Source: Sphingomonas sp. Leaf407
GTDB lineage: Bacteria > Pseudomonadota > Alphaproteobacteria > Sphingomonadales > Sphingomonadaceae
Assembly (NCBI RefSeq): GCF_001425385.1
Contig: NZ_LMQO01000002.1
Span: forward strand, 1 to 64,000
Length of the DNA: 64,000 nucleotides
Reading direction: 5' to 3'
Position 1 is the first letter of the stretch. Every line of letters starts with the position of its first letter. Positions 1 to 7,752 of the stretch are shown one piece after another. Made by a program: the position numbers and the translations under genes. Under the pieces are notes generated by a model. That model made no database searches. It saw nothing but the letters and a program-made list of their open reading frames with translations, and was not told where the DNA came from.

Positions 1-207
1 GCGATTCGCTGGCGGGTCATGCGTGGGTCGTCCGCCGCGCCGGTGCCCGACATGGAGGAACTGCGCGACTATGGCGTCGGCGCGATGATCCTGAACGAAC
101 TGGGCGTCGAGGACATGGTGCTGCTCACCAACACCCACCACACGCTGGTCGGCCTCGATGGCTATGGCCTGAAAATCGTCGGCGAACGGCCGATCACGGA
201 GAATTGA
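1..207 (+). CDS. ribB: 3' end of RibB/RibBA-type protein (GTP cyclohydrolase II-like domain), partial
   Basis: The reading frame is open from base 1 and ends at TGA 205-207, so only about the last 68 residues are present. The residues match the C-terminal end of the GTP cyclohydrolase II domain of RibA or RibBA fusions: [14 protein letters not shown] followed by [15 protein letters not shown]. RibBA proteins make 3,4-dihydroxy-2-butanone-4-phosphate (RibB part) and the pyrimidine precursor (RibA part) for riboflavin. The usual TNNPRK stretch is replaced here by TNTHHT, so the cyclohydrolase half may be inactive, as in many alphaproteobacterial RibB proteins. It is followed after 1 nt by ribH, so the two are almost certainly co-transcribed. 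Confidence 0.85.
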   Translation, partial: AIRWRVMRGSSAAPVPDMEELRDYGVGAMILNELGVEDMVLLTNTHHTLVGLDGYGLKIVGERPITEN

Positions 208-208
208 C

Positions 209-631
209 ATGGCGAAGGTCCTGATCGTCGAGGCCCGGTTTTACGACCATCTGAACGACCTGCTGCTCGACGGCGCGCGCGCGGCGATCGAGGCGGCGGG
301 GCATGAGCATGAGACGATCACCGTGCCCGGTGCGCTGGAAGTGCCCGGCGCGATCGCGATCGCCGATGCGTCCGAACACTATGATGCGTTCGTGGCGCTG
401 GGCGTCATCATCCGCGGCGAGACCTATCATTTCGAGGTCGTGTCGAACGAGAGCGCGCGCGGGATCATGAACCTGAGCCTTGAAGGCGTCCCCGTCGGCA
501 ACGGTATCCTGACCGTCGAGAACGAGGCGCAGGCGCTGACGCGGGCGAAGCGCGACGAGAAGGACAAGGGCGGCGAGGCGGCCAAGGCTGCGCTGGCCAT
601 GCTCGCGCTGCGCGAGCGGTTCGCGGAATAG
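209..631 (+). CDS. ribH: 6,7-dimethyl-8-ribityllumazine synthase
   Basis: RibH condenses 5-amino-6-ribitylaminouracil with 3,4-dihydroxy-2-butanone-4-phosphate to form lumazine, the penultimate step of riboflavin synthesis. The 140-residue length fits the small bacterial enzyme. Family motifs are visible: GALEVPGA near residues 41-48, [14 protein letters not shown] near 65-78 with the catalytic His, and [12 protein letters not shown] near 98-109. The ATG at 209 lies 1 nt after the stop of the upstream ribB-type gene, which fits translational coupling in a riboflavin operon. Confidence 0.95.
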   Translation: MAKVLIVEARFYDHLNDLLLDGARAAIEAAGHEHETITVPGALEVPGAIAIADASEHYDAFVALGVIIRGETYHFEVVSNESARGIMNLSLEGVPVGNGILTVENEAQALTRAKRDEKDKGGEAAKAALAMLALRERFAE

Positions 632-717
632 CTCCGGGCGAGCCGATCGTATCGGTCGCTCCCTTTCGGTTGACATACGCCTGGTGGTAGACCCACGATC
701 GCCATCGGGGGGCGATC

Positions 718-1995
718 ATGGTAAGAATATCTCTGGCTGCTGCACGGCGGATGCCGGCGCCAGCGTGGCTGATTCTTGCGCTCGTCGGCGGTTTCGTCGC
801 CGGGACGGTATCGGGCGAGCGCCCCGCCGCGCTGACGGTCGCCGGTCTGATCGGTGGACTGTGGCTCGATCTGCTGCGGATGACGATCGTCCCGCTGGTC
901 TTTGCGCTGGTCGTGACCGGGGTTGCCCGGCTGCGTTCGGCGACCGGGCAGGAAGGGGGCGATCTGGGCAGGCGGCTGGCGATCGTGATGATCGGGCTGC
1001 TTTTCCTGTCGGCGATCGTCACGGCGCTGGTCGCCCCGTTGCTGATCGACCTGTTCACGATTCCGCACGACAGCATTGTCGCGCTCCGCACCATGTTTCC
1101 CGCAGCGGTGCCCCCGGTCGTGCCCGGACCCGTCGAGGCGGTGCGTGCGATGATCCCGACCAATCCGGTCGCGTCGGCGGCGACGGGCGCGATCGTCCCG
1201 CTGGTCATCTTCGCGCTGGTCTTGGGCGTTGCGGTCGGCCGGATCGAGGAAGAGCGGTCTGCGGCATTGGTTCAGGCGCTCAACGGTCTGGCCGACGCCA
1301 TGGTGATGGTGATCGGCTGGGTACTGCGGGTCGGCGCGCTGGGGATCGGCGCGCTCGCCTTTTCGGTAGGGGCGTCCGCAGGGGTGAGCGTGCTTACCAT
1401 TCTGGCGCAATATGTCGTCGCCTCGCTCGCGCTGTCGGTGCTGCTGATCGCCATCGGGTACGGATGGATACGCTTCGCCAGCGGCGTCCCGCTCTGGCGC
1501 TTCGCGCGGGTTGCGGCACCCGCCCAGGTGATTGCGGCGAGTACGCAATCGTCGCTCGCAACCCTGCCTGCGATGGTCCTCGGCGCGCGCTTGCTTGGCA
1601 TCGGTGATCGCGATGCGTCGGTCGCGTTGCCGATCGCCGTCGCGGTCTTCAAGATCACCGCACCGTCAAACACGCTGCTGGTGGCGTTGACGCTGGCATG
1701 GATGGGCGGCGTTACGGTGTCGCCGGTCCAGATCGCCATGGCGATACCGCTGGCGGTGCTCTCAAGCCTGATGATCCTTGGACTTCCGGGCGCGATCAGC
1801 GTCTATGCGAGCGCCGCGCCGACGGTCATTGCGCTGGGCGCGCCGATCGAGTTGCTGCCCATCCTGGCTGCGGTCGATGTGATCCCCGACATGGCGCGAA
1901 CCGTCGCCAACGTCACCTACGACCTGATCGTGACAGCGACCGTGGCACCCGTCACGCCGGCCGGGTTCGAGCGCGAAAGTGACAGTTTGGCGTAA
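718..1995 (+). CDS. Dicarboxylate/amino acid:cation symporter (SDF family)
   Basis: This 425-residue inner-membrane protein belongs to the sodium/proton:dicarboxylate (GltP/DctA) family. It has about eight hydrophobic segments, a serine-rich STQSSLATLP stretch near residues 275-284 (re-entrant loop HP1) and IPDMARTVANVT near the C-terminus, matching the TM8 substrate-binding D-x-x-R-T-x-x-N-V-T pattern. The usual NMDGT motif of TM7 is not present; the equivalent place reads AVFKITAPSN. The substrate and cation coupling may therefore differ from classical glutamate or C4-dicarboxylate carriers. The ATG at 718 is preceded by a GGGGGGCGATC ribosome-binding region. It is monocistronic between ribH and a repeat-bearing gap. 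Confidence 0.85.
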   Translation: MVRISLAAARRMPAPAWLILALVGGFVAGTVSGERPAALTVAGLIGGLWLDLLRMTIVPLVFALVVTGVARLRSATGQEGGDLGRRLAIVMIGLLFLSAIVTALVAPLLIDLFTIPHDSIVALRTMFPAAVPPVVPGPVEAVRAMIPTNPVASAATGAIVPLVIFALVLGVAVGRIEEERSAALVQALNGLADAMVMVIGWVLRVGALGIGALAFSVGASAGVSVLTILAQYVVASLALSVLLIAIGYGWIRFASGVPLWRFARVAAPAQVIAASTQSSLATLPAMVLGARLLGIGDRDASVALPIAVAVFKITAPSNTLLVALTLAWMGGVTVSPVQIAMAIPLAVLSSLMILGLPGAISVYASAAPTVIALGAPIELLPILAAVDVIPDMARTVANVTYDLIVTATVAPVTPAGFERESDSLA

Positions 1996-2465
1996 GGTCG
2001 CGAGATGACGGCATTCATGCCTGTCGTTTGGAATATGTCCGACATTCGATCTTGATCGAGAACGTCGATCGGGTCCGCCGGGGCGGAGCGGCGAGCCGCC
2101 CCCGGTTGAAACGGTGGGTCAGATAGGCCGGGATCGGCATCCGGGCGTCCCCTGTGGGTCCAAAGTTTACACTTGCGACGGTGTTGCGTGCGCCATGGTC
2201 AGGGACCGCACGGTTCCGGTCGCAGGGCGTTATCCGTGCCTGTCGGCCATGGTCCGGTGTCCACCCCATGGCCAAAGTTTACAAAGTTTACACTTGCGAC
2301 AGCGTCGCGAGCGTCGTGTCCGGCACTGTCAAGGAACGGCCGCATCCCCGTCACGGGCCGGCATCGCAACCCTAGCAGCGCCCCCGGGTGTAGGACAGGC
2401 CGGCCGTTGTCGCGCCTGCCGTCATGGTGCTACCGTTCACGATCGAGCGGACGTCGGGGGGCGCC
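1996..2465. other. Intergenic region without a supported gene
   Basis: About 470 bases separate the symporter from the next membrane protein. Short open frames exist but lack family resemblance and code for Arg/Pro/Ser-rich sequence typical of GC-rich shadow frames. The region holds two copies of an AAAGTTTACAC-TTGCGAC repeat, described separately, and nothing else recognised. Confidence 0.5.
2160..2300. repeat. Two direct copies of CCAAAGTTTACAC-TTGCGAC repeat
   Basis: CCAAAGTTTACACTTGCGAC occurs at 2160-2179. It recurs at 2272-2300 with an internal duplication of the core (AAAGTTTAC AAAGTTTACAC) before the same TTGCGAC. Both copies are followed by a G-rich stretch containing GCGTCG-like sequence. 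The AT-rich core stands out in this GC-rich DNA, and the double core recurs 40 kb away at 42619-42640. Function unknown. Confidence 0.6.
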
Positions 2466-3029
2466 ATGTCGGATTTCGAATTCATCTTCGCGTTGTTCGG
2501 GTTGCTGCTCGGGCTGTCGATCGCCGAGGTGCTCGGCGGGTTCGCGCGGGCGATCGAGCGGCGGTTGCGGCCGGGCAGCGTGGTGCGGATCGGCTGGCTG
2601 ACGCCGCTGCTGGGTATCTTCGTGCTGCTCGACCTGTTGTCGTTCTGGCAGGCGGCATGGACGGTGCGCGACGTGGTGGGCGTGTCGGGCAAGGCGTTGA
2701 TGGCGGTGACGAGCTTCGCCGGTGCCTATTACCTCGCGGCGCGGCTGGCGTTTCCGAGCGACAGCGACGAGACGACCGACTTCGACCAGCATTTCTTTCG
2801 CGTCCGCCGGATCGTGATCGGGGTGCTGGCGGTGCTGCTGGCGTGCCAGTTGGCGTGGTATGCCAGCGAGCCGGTGCTGGCGGTGCATCTGCTGCGCTGG
2901 CTGCCGATCGTGCTGACGGTGGTCCTCGTCGCATTGATGGCGGCGGCGATGCGCGTGCGCGGCGAGCGGGCCGCGCGGATCGTCATGGTCGCGCTCGTCG
3001 CGCGGTACGTCGTCGTCTATCTGTTATGA
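2466..3029 (+). CDS. Unrecognised integral membrane protein
   Basis: This is a 187-residue protein starting MSDFEFIFALFGLLLG. I see about five to six hydrophobic helices (near residues 5-25, 40-60, 75-95, 110-130, 135-155 and 165-187) separated by short charged loops, including the acidic SDSDETTDFDQHF loop near residues 98-110. The family is not one I can name. The ATG at 2466 is preferred over an in-frame ATG at 2424 because the hydrophobic segment begins right after it and it has a purine-rich GGGGGGCGCC just upstream. It ends 6 bases into the opposite-strand gene that follows, so the two 3' ends overlap tail to tail. It stands alone, with no functional hint from neighbours. Confidence 0.72.
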   Translation: MSDFEFIFALFGLLLGLSIAEVLGGFARAIERRLRPGSVVRIGWLTPLLGIFVLLDLLSFWQAAWTVRDVVGVSGKALMAVTSFAGAYYLAARLAFPSDSDETTDFDQHFFRVRRIVIGVLAVLLACQLAWYASEPVLAVHLLRWLPIVLTVVLVALMAAAMRVRGERAARIVMVALVARYVVVYLL

Positions 3030-3440
3030 GGCCGTGCCGTCCGGCGGCAGGTCGGCGACCGCCTCGCCGGCGACTTCCCCGGCCGGGACGACCGCCGTGG
3101 GGCGGATCATCAGGAAGGTGCCCGACCACACGCCGGGAATGTCCCAGCGGCCGCTGATCTCGCAGCCGTCGTCGCTCAGCGCCCCGGCATAGACGACCAT
3201 GTCGGCATAGCCCTCGCTCTCGTCGTAGAATTTGCTGAACGCGACCTTCGCACCCTCGCAGTGGCCGTCGATCGCGGCGGCGATCAGCGCGCCGGGCGGC
3301 ACCGAGAACAGGTCCGGCTCATGCACCGTGCCGACGATCGACCCGCCGAGATCGGCGAGGTCGGCTTCGAACGCGGTCGGGGGATGGGTGTGGGGATAGT
3401 TGAAGATCCCGCTCCACTTGCCGGTCAGGTCATGGCTCAC
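3024..3440 (-). CDS. Conserved-looking hypothetical protein (about 138 residues)
   Basis: The product starts [17 protein letters not shown] and is soluble, acidic and free of signal or membrane segments. It has repeated small beta-like blocks ([50 protein letters not shown]), suggesting a small lipocalin-like or beta-barrel fold, which is only an inference. The GTG start at 3440 overlaps the TGA of the upstream Trm112-like gene (GTGA), so it is the last gene of a translationally coupled reverse-strand set. I do not recognise a named family. Confidence 0.7.
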   Translation of the reverse strand: MSHDLTGKWSGIFNYPHTHPPTAFEADLADLGGSIVGTVHEPDLFSVPPGALIAAAIDGHCEGAKVAFSKFYDESEGYADMVVYAGALSDDGCEISGRWDIPGVWSGTFLMIRPTAVVPAGEVAGEAVADLPPDGTAS

Positions 3441-3604
3441 AGCGCGCGCGCCTCCTCCACGATCAGGACGGGCACGCCGCCCCGGACCGGATAGGCGAAA
3501 CCGCCTGCGCGGCTGACCAGTTCGTTCGCCGCGACGTCGTGCTCCAGCGGCGTGCGCGTCACTGGACAGACGAGGATCGAGAGGAGCCACGGGTCGAGCG
3601 TCAT
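3437..3604 (-). CDS. Trm112-like zinc-ribbon-type protein
   Basis: This 55-residue protein starts [19 protein letters not shown] and contains [20 protein letters not shown], the pattern of the bacterial UPF0434/Trm112 family. In eukaryotes Trm112 is a co-activator of methyltransferases; bacterial members are small and mostly uncharacterised. Only one Cys (CPVTRTPLE) is visible where classical members have more, so zinc binding is doubtful. The start at 3604 is chosen because family members begin at this MxxDxxLLxILxCP motif. It sits 13 bases downstream of the LON-domain gene and overlaps the following gene by 4 nt. Confidence 0.8.
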   Translation of the reverse strand: MTLDPWLLSILVCPVTRTPLEHDVAANELVSRAGGFAYPVRGGVPVLIVEEARAL

Positions 3605-3617
3605 CGCAGGTGCCCGC

Positions 3618-4235
3618 TCATTGCAGCGTCGCCTCATCCTCGTCGCCGTGGCGGCCAAAGAACTGCATCAGTTGCACGATCAGCTCGGCGCGGTCGGACA
3701 GGCGGTCCACTTCGAGCAGCGCCTGTTTGGCGGCGACGTCGAACGGCGCGATCTGGGCGATGCCGTTGACGAGGCTCTCGTCGTCGAGCCGGGCGACCGA
3801 ATCCCAGTCGACCGCATAGCCCTGCGCATCGGCGAAGCGGCGCGATTCCAGTTCGAGCGAGGCCCGCTCGGCGAGCGCCAGCGTCGCGTCCGCCTCGGCC
3901 GGCAGCAGCTCTGCCTCGACCTGACGGAAGGCGGTGGTGACGTCCAGTTCGCGCAGGATGCGAAAGCGGGTGACGCCCTGCAACACGATGTCGTAGCGGC
4001 CGTCGGCCTGCGCCTCGACGTCAATGATCTGCCCGACGCAGCCGATGTCGAACAGCGGCACGCGGTCGCCCTCACCGCCCGCCGGACGCGGCTGGATCAT
4101 GCCGATCCGCCGGTCGCGGGCGAGCGAATCGGACACCATCGCCCGGTAGCGCGGCTCGAAGATGTGCAGCGGCAGGTGCATGTTGGGAAACAGCAACGCC
4201 CCGCTCAACGGAAAGATCGAGACGCGCGCGCTCAT
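3618..4235 (-). CDS. LON peptidase N-terminal (substrate-binding) domain protein
   Basis: This 205-residue soluble protein consists of a stand-alone Lon N-terminal domain: [18 protein letters not shown], then [14 protein letters not shown] near residues 24-37, and [19 protein letters not shown] in the middle. Such proteins carry neither the AAA ATPase nor the protease part of Lon and are thought to bind or present protein substrates. The ATG at 4235 overlaps the stop of the upstream thioredoxin/TPR gene (ATGA). The pairing of a CnoX-type chaperedoxin with a LON-N protein is common in alphaproteobacteria and points to protein quality control. Confidence 0.9.
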   Translation of the reverse strand: MSARVSIFPLSGALLFPNMHLPLHIFEPRYRAMVSDSLARDRRIGMIQPRPAGGEGDRVPLFDIGCVGQIIDVEAQADGRYDIVLQGVTRFRILRELDVTTAFRQVEAELLPAEADATLALAERASLELESRRFADAQGYAVDWDSVARLDDESLVNGIAQIAPFDVAAKQALLEVDRLSDRAELIVQLMQFFGRHGDEDEATLQ

Positions 4236-5140
4236 CCGAACAGGATCGCGGACAATTTGCGGCGCTGCTGCGACACCCATGGGTCTTCCAGCCCGACCGC
4301 CTCGAACAGTTTGAGCAGTTGCTGGCGCGCGGCGTCCTCGTTCCAGCTCCGGTCGGCGGCGACGATCGCCAGAAGCTGCTCGGCGCTGCCGTCGCGGTCG
4401 CCCGCCGCCATCAGCGCGCCGGCAAGGCGGAAGCGCGCGTCGTGATCGTCCGGCTGCGCGGCGACCTCGCCCTTGAGGCCCGCCAGATCGTCGACCGGCT
4501 GCGCGTCGCGGGCAAGCGCGAGGGTGGCGCGCACCTGATCCACGGCGGGGAGTCTGGCGACCTCGGGCGGCAGCACGTCGAGCGCGGTCTGCGCGGTGTC
4601 ATGGTCGCCCAGCGCCAGCAGCGCGCGGATGCGGCCGATCAGCACCTGCGGATGGGTCGGCGCGATTTCGGCGACCTGTTCGAAGATCGACAGCGCGCGC
4701 ATCGCGTCGCCCTCGCCCAGCGCCTGTTCGCCCATCGCCACCAGCGGTTCGATGTCGGGCCCGGCGGGCTCGGCCGGCTCGACCGGCAACTGCTGCAGCA
4801 ACTGGTCGAGCATCTGGCGAAGCTGGCTTTCGGTGCGTGCCTGCGTCAGATCGGCGACCAACTGCCCCTGGAACATCGCATAGACCGTCGGGATCGAGCG
4901 GATTTGGAATTGGGCGGCGATGAACTGGTTTTTGTCGGTATCGATCTTGGCAAGCACCACGCCCCTGTCGGCATAGTCGGCGGTGACTTTTTCGAGGATC
5001 GGGGTCAGCGCCTTGCACGGGCCGCACCATTCGGCCCAGAAATCGATGACGACGAGCTGCGTCATCGACGGTTCGACGACATCGCGGCGGAACGCCTCCA
5101 CGGCTTCCTTCTCCGGGGCGGTCAATCCAAGCGTGGCCAA
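4232..5140 (-). CDS. cnoX: CnoX/YbbN-type thioredoxin-TPR chaperedoxin
   Basis: This 302-residue cytoplasmic protein has an N-terminal thioredoxin domain with active site WAEWCGPCKA near residues 35-44 and cis-Pro IRSIPTV near 78-84. A linker rich in Pro/Glu and a C-terminal half of alpha-helical TPR-like repeats follow (ALGEGDAMRALSIFEQVAE, LLALGDHDTAQTALDVL). In E. coli, CnoX protects substrates from oxidation and hands them to GroEL or DnaK; the intact CxxC here suggests redox activity is kept. The TTG at 5140 is chosen because orthologues begin MATLGL at this point and AAAGGA lies 8 nt upstream. It heads the reverse-strand set with the LON-N, Trm112 and hypothetical genes. Confidence 0.85.
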   Translation of the reverse strand: MATLGLTAPEKEAVEAFRRDVVEPSMTQLVVIDFWAEWCGPCKALTPILEKVTADYADRGVVLAKIDTDKNQFIAAQFQIRSIPTVYAMFQGQLVADLTQARTESQLRQMLDQLLQQLPVEPAEPAGPDIEPLVAMGEQALGEGDAMRALSIFEQVAEIAPTHPQVLIGRIRALLALGDHDTAQTALDVLPPEVARLPAVDQVRATLALARDAQPVDDLAGLKGEVAAQPDDHDARFRLAGALMAAGDRDGSAEQLLAIVAADRSWNEDAARQQLLKLFEAVGLEDPWVSQQRRKLSAILFG

Positions 5141-5291
5141 GCGTCGATTCCTTTGTCCGTTGGGGAGCGCCCCTATGTGGGCATGACGCGGGACATGCAA
5201 AAGAGTTTCTTTTTAGGGTTGCGCGACCCCAAACCCCCGGCTAATAGCCCGCCTCACCCCAGCCGGTTCGCCGGTTCGGACAGACGCCAGA

Positions 5292-5366
5292 GCGGGCGTA
5301 GCTCAGGGGTAGAGCACAACCTTGCCAAGGTTGGGGTCGAGGGTTCGAATCCCTTCGCCCGCTCCA
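5292..5366 (+). tRNA. tRNA-Gly (anticodon GCC)
   Basis: This is a complete cloverleaf of 75 nt including an encoded CCA. The acceptor stem GCGGGCG (5292-5298) pairs perfectly with CGCCCGC (5356-5362). The anticodon loop CTTGCCAAG carries GCC, and the T arm contains GGTTCGAATCC. It is followed by a strong hairpin and by a possible gene relic. Confidence 0.97.
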
Positions 5367-5415
5367 GCGTGTTGCCGCAAGATAGCGGCAGCTATCTAGC
5401 GACAAAGCAACACGC
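5367..5415 (+). other. Nested hairpin directly after tRNA-Gly
   Basis: GCGTGTTG (5367-5374) pairs with CAACACGC (5408-5415), and an inner stem GATAGC (5381-5386) pairs with GCTATC (5391-5396) around GGCA. There is no T tract afterwards, so this is a structured 3' trailer or processing signal rather than a clear intrinsic terminator. Confidence 0.4.
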
Positions 5416-5548
5416 CCGGCCAGCGACGCAGAGCGTCGACTGACGATATGGCTTTGCCATGTCGTGCCCCGCGTGCTCCCCCCGATTGCGCTCCGCCCCA
5501 CCAGATGCGACAGCGGCCTTCCGCTCGCCCCTCGTGGATCAGGACGCC

Positions 5549-5692
5549 ATGCCCGGTACGGCTTCGTTATTGCTCGTCACCCATGTGTTCGTGCGGCAGG
5601 GGCCGCGCGGTGTGCAGATCGACGATCAGACGGCGGCGGGCATCGCGCAGTGGCGGCGGCATTTCGATTCGCACGACGATGCGCCGGGGTAA
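5549..5692 (+). pseudogene. Possible N-terminal relic of an exopolysaccharide glycosyltransferase
   Basis: The frame encodes about 47 residues containing SLLLVTHVFVRQGPRGVQID and then DDQTAAGIAQWRRHFDS. This resembles the opening of exopolysaccharide-type glycosyltransferases (a short beta strand, a His, then a conserved DDQ.A.GI stretch) but stops at TAA 5690-5692 long before a full-length enzyme. It faces the Wzx-type flippase gene tail to tail, which would fit a decayed polysaccharide cluster next to the tRNA. The frame is also open upstream to 5459. Identification rests on recall of the motif only; it may instead be an unrelated short open frame. Confidence 0.35.
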
Positions 5693-5790
5693 GGGGGTAG
5701 GGCAGTACGGGCAATCGCGCGGCCGCGTGCCTCGATTGGGTGGTGGGAATCCGTGGGAAGCGGGCCAGCACCAAACCAGGGCGAACCGCC

Positions 5791-7128
5791 TTACCCCATC
5801 AACGCCCATGGCACGCCCAGCCCGAGCGCGAGGCGCAGCGCGATCCAGCCGCCGAACAAGGCGGCAAAGGCGAGGCTGAGCGCCACGTCCTGCGCGACGA
5901 AGGCGACGCCGATGCGATATTGCGCGCGCAGCAGCGAGAGATAGCGCACCAGCTCGCTCGCCGGGAGCGCCAGCAGCGCGCCCGGCATGCCGCCCCAATG
6001 GAAACCCAGCGGCAGCACCGCGCCCATCACCGCGAAGCGCAACAGGTTGGCGGTGCTGACGTTGCTCGGCTTGCCGCCACCGAACACGGTCGCTTCACCG
6101 AGCGAGGCGAGGACCGCGATCCAGCTTCCAGCGAGCAGCACGCACACCATCCACCCCGCCGCCGCGAAGCGCGCGCCGTAGAGTGCCAGCACCGCCATGT
6201 CGGCCCATGCCATGACGGTGGCGACGCCGATCAGGACGAGGATCAGGAAGTGCGCGCGGGTGCGGCCCAGTTCGCGTCGCGCGGTGCTGCCCGGCGCGAA
6301 TCCGCCGTCGTTGTGGGCGACGAAGGGAAAGACGACCTGAAACCCCAGCCGCCCGGCAACCGTATTGGGCAGGTCGCCGATCGAGCGGGCAAGGCCATAG
6401 ATGCCGAGCATCGCCAGCGTCACCACCGCGCCCAGATACAGCCGGTCGATATAGATCGCGGCATAGAAGGCGAGCGAGGAGAGCATGATCCATTTGCTGT
6501 AATGAACGATCTCACGAACATGGGCGCGGTCGAACCGCAGCGTGGGCCGGCGGTGGAGCAGCGGGTAGGTGAGCGCCGAGCGCAGCGCGAACGACAGCAG
6601 GATCGCGAGGATCGGCGCCCACGCGCTCCGCAGCGTCACCGCCAGTGCGACGGTGATGGCGAGGCCCGCCGCCTCGCTGCCCAGTTCGAACAGGTTGCGG
6701 CGCTTCACCTCCAACTGGCGCGCCATGGTGTAGGGCGCGGTCGACGTCAGCGAGGTGAGGAGCGGCGCTGCGCTGAGCGCGATCATCAGCGCGACGTCGA
6801 TGCCGTAGGAACGCGCGAGCAGCGGTGCGAGGGCGAGACAGGCGAGCGAGACGATCGCGCCGCGCAGGATCTGCATCGTCCAGATGGTGTCGAGGAAGCC
6901 GCCGTCCTCGCCGTTCGGGCTGCGCACGACATTCTGTTCGAAGCCGAAGTCGGACAGCAGTTCGCAGCCGTTGCGGATCGCCTGCGCGATTACCGCCACG
7001 CCCATGATCTCCGGCCCCAGCACGCGCGACAGGATGATGTTGCCGCCGAAGCGCAGCGCGGTCGAGGCGACATAGGTGCCCATCGTCCAGAACGACTTGG
7101 CCCTGATCGAAGAGGAGGTGCCGTTCAT
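5791..7128 (-). CDS. Wzx-type polysaccharide flippase (MOP superfamily)
   Basis: This 445-residue protein has about 12 hydrophobic segments and the N-terminal pattern of polysaccharide/oligosaccharide exporters (SIRAKSFWTMGTYVASTALR, LSRVLGPEIMGVAVIA). Members translocate lipid-linked oligosaccharides across the inner membrane during capsule, exopolysaccharide or O-antigen assembly. LPNTVAGRLGFQVVFP in the middle resembles the loop between helices 7 and 8 of the family. The ATG at 7128 is the first Met of the recognisable domain; the frame is open further upstream but overlaps the next gene there. There are no other polysaccharide genes nearby apart from a possible relic, so the partner cluster lies elsewhere or has been lost. 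The substrate cannot be told. Confidence 0.85.
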   Translation of the reverse strand: MNGTSSSIRAKSFWTMGTYVASTALRFGGNIILSRVLGPEIMGVAVIAQAIRNGCELLSDFGFEQNVVRSPNGEDGGFLDTIWTMQILRGAIVSLACLALAPLLARSYGIDVALMIALSAAPLLTSLTSTAPYTMARQLEVKRRNLFELGSEAAGLAITVALAVTLRSAWAPILAILLSFALRSALTYPLLHRRPTLRFDRAHVREIVHYSKWIMLSSLAFYAAIYIDRLYLGAVVTLAMLGIYGLARSIGDLPNTVAGRLGFQVVFPFVAHNDGGFAPGSTARRELGRTRAHFLILVLIGVATVMAWADMAVLALYGARFAAAGWMVCVLLAGSWIAVLASLGEATVFGGGKPSNVSTANLLRFAVMGAVLPLGFHWGGMPGALLALPASELVRYLSLLRAQYRIGVAFVAQDVALSLAFAALFGGWIALRLALGLGVPWALMG

Positions 7129-7166
7129 CGTCGGGTCGGTGGTCCTGTCGGGGAAAGGGCGGTTGC

Positions 7167-7649
7167 TTAGCGGGTCGCGACCGGCGTGGCGAGGAGGGTG
7201 ATCTCGCGGGTGGCCGAACCCGTGATCTGGACGAGATAGCGGCCGGGGCGAAGATCGAACTCCACCAGCTTGGCGATGCCCGAACAGGCAAGGCCGTGGC
7301 CGTGGGCGACCGACGGCAGCGGCGCGCCGTCGCGGATCATGTCGATCCATGCGCGATCGCCGAGCGCGACTTGATAGCGGCCCGCCCGCTCCACCGTGAT
7401 CCCGAACAGCCCGGCATGGCCGGCACCGTTCGGGGGAAGGAACGCGAAGCGCACCCCGGATCGCGGCAGCAGCGTCGCGCGGACCGTTTCGCCCGGAAGG
7501 ATGGGTGTGGCGCGGGCGGCGTCGCCTCCCGCGGTCACGGCGGTCGGGCGGGTCCAGCTCCGCAATTCCGCCGGCAGCGGGGCCGGGGTCGCCGGGCAGG
7601 GGGCGGCTGCCTGCGGCGCGGCGAGCAACAGGGCGAGGGTCGTGAGCAT
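7167..7649 (-). CDS. Small exported protein of unknown function
   Basis: This is a 160-residue protein starting MLTTLALLLAAPQAAA, a short but typical signal peptide with likely cleavage after AAA near residue 16. The mature part is rich in beta-prone segments (GETVRATLLPRSGVRFAFLP, AGLFGITVERAGRYQVALGD, GRYLVQITGSATREITLL), suggesting a beta-sandwich exported domain. It contains Cys18 and Cys122-like positions, which could form a disulfide. It is 38 bases upstream of the flippase on the same strand and may be co-transcribed with it. I do not recognise the family, and the function is unknown. Confidence 0.65.
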   Translation of the reverse strand: MLTTLALLLAAPQAAAPCPATPAPLPAELRSWTRPTAVTAGGDAARATPILPGETVRATLLPRSGVRFAFLPPNGAGHAGLFGITVERAGRYQVALGDRAWIDMIRDGAPLPSVAHGHGLACSGIAKLVEFDLRPGRYLVQITGSATREITLLATPVATR

Positions 7650-7752
7650 CGGCGGTTTCCCCAAGGGCGTCGGCCGCGAGAGTCGCACATCCGCCACCCC
7701 CTTGCCAGCGCGGCGCTTTCGGATGGGCGGCGGGCATCCTACATGCGTCGGG

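Noticed and set aside
5241..5501. Minus-strand frame with a GRRDSNPRPQPWQGCALPL-like peptide
   Set aside because: This is the translated antisense of tRNA-Gly, a well-known false protein prediction.
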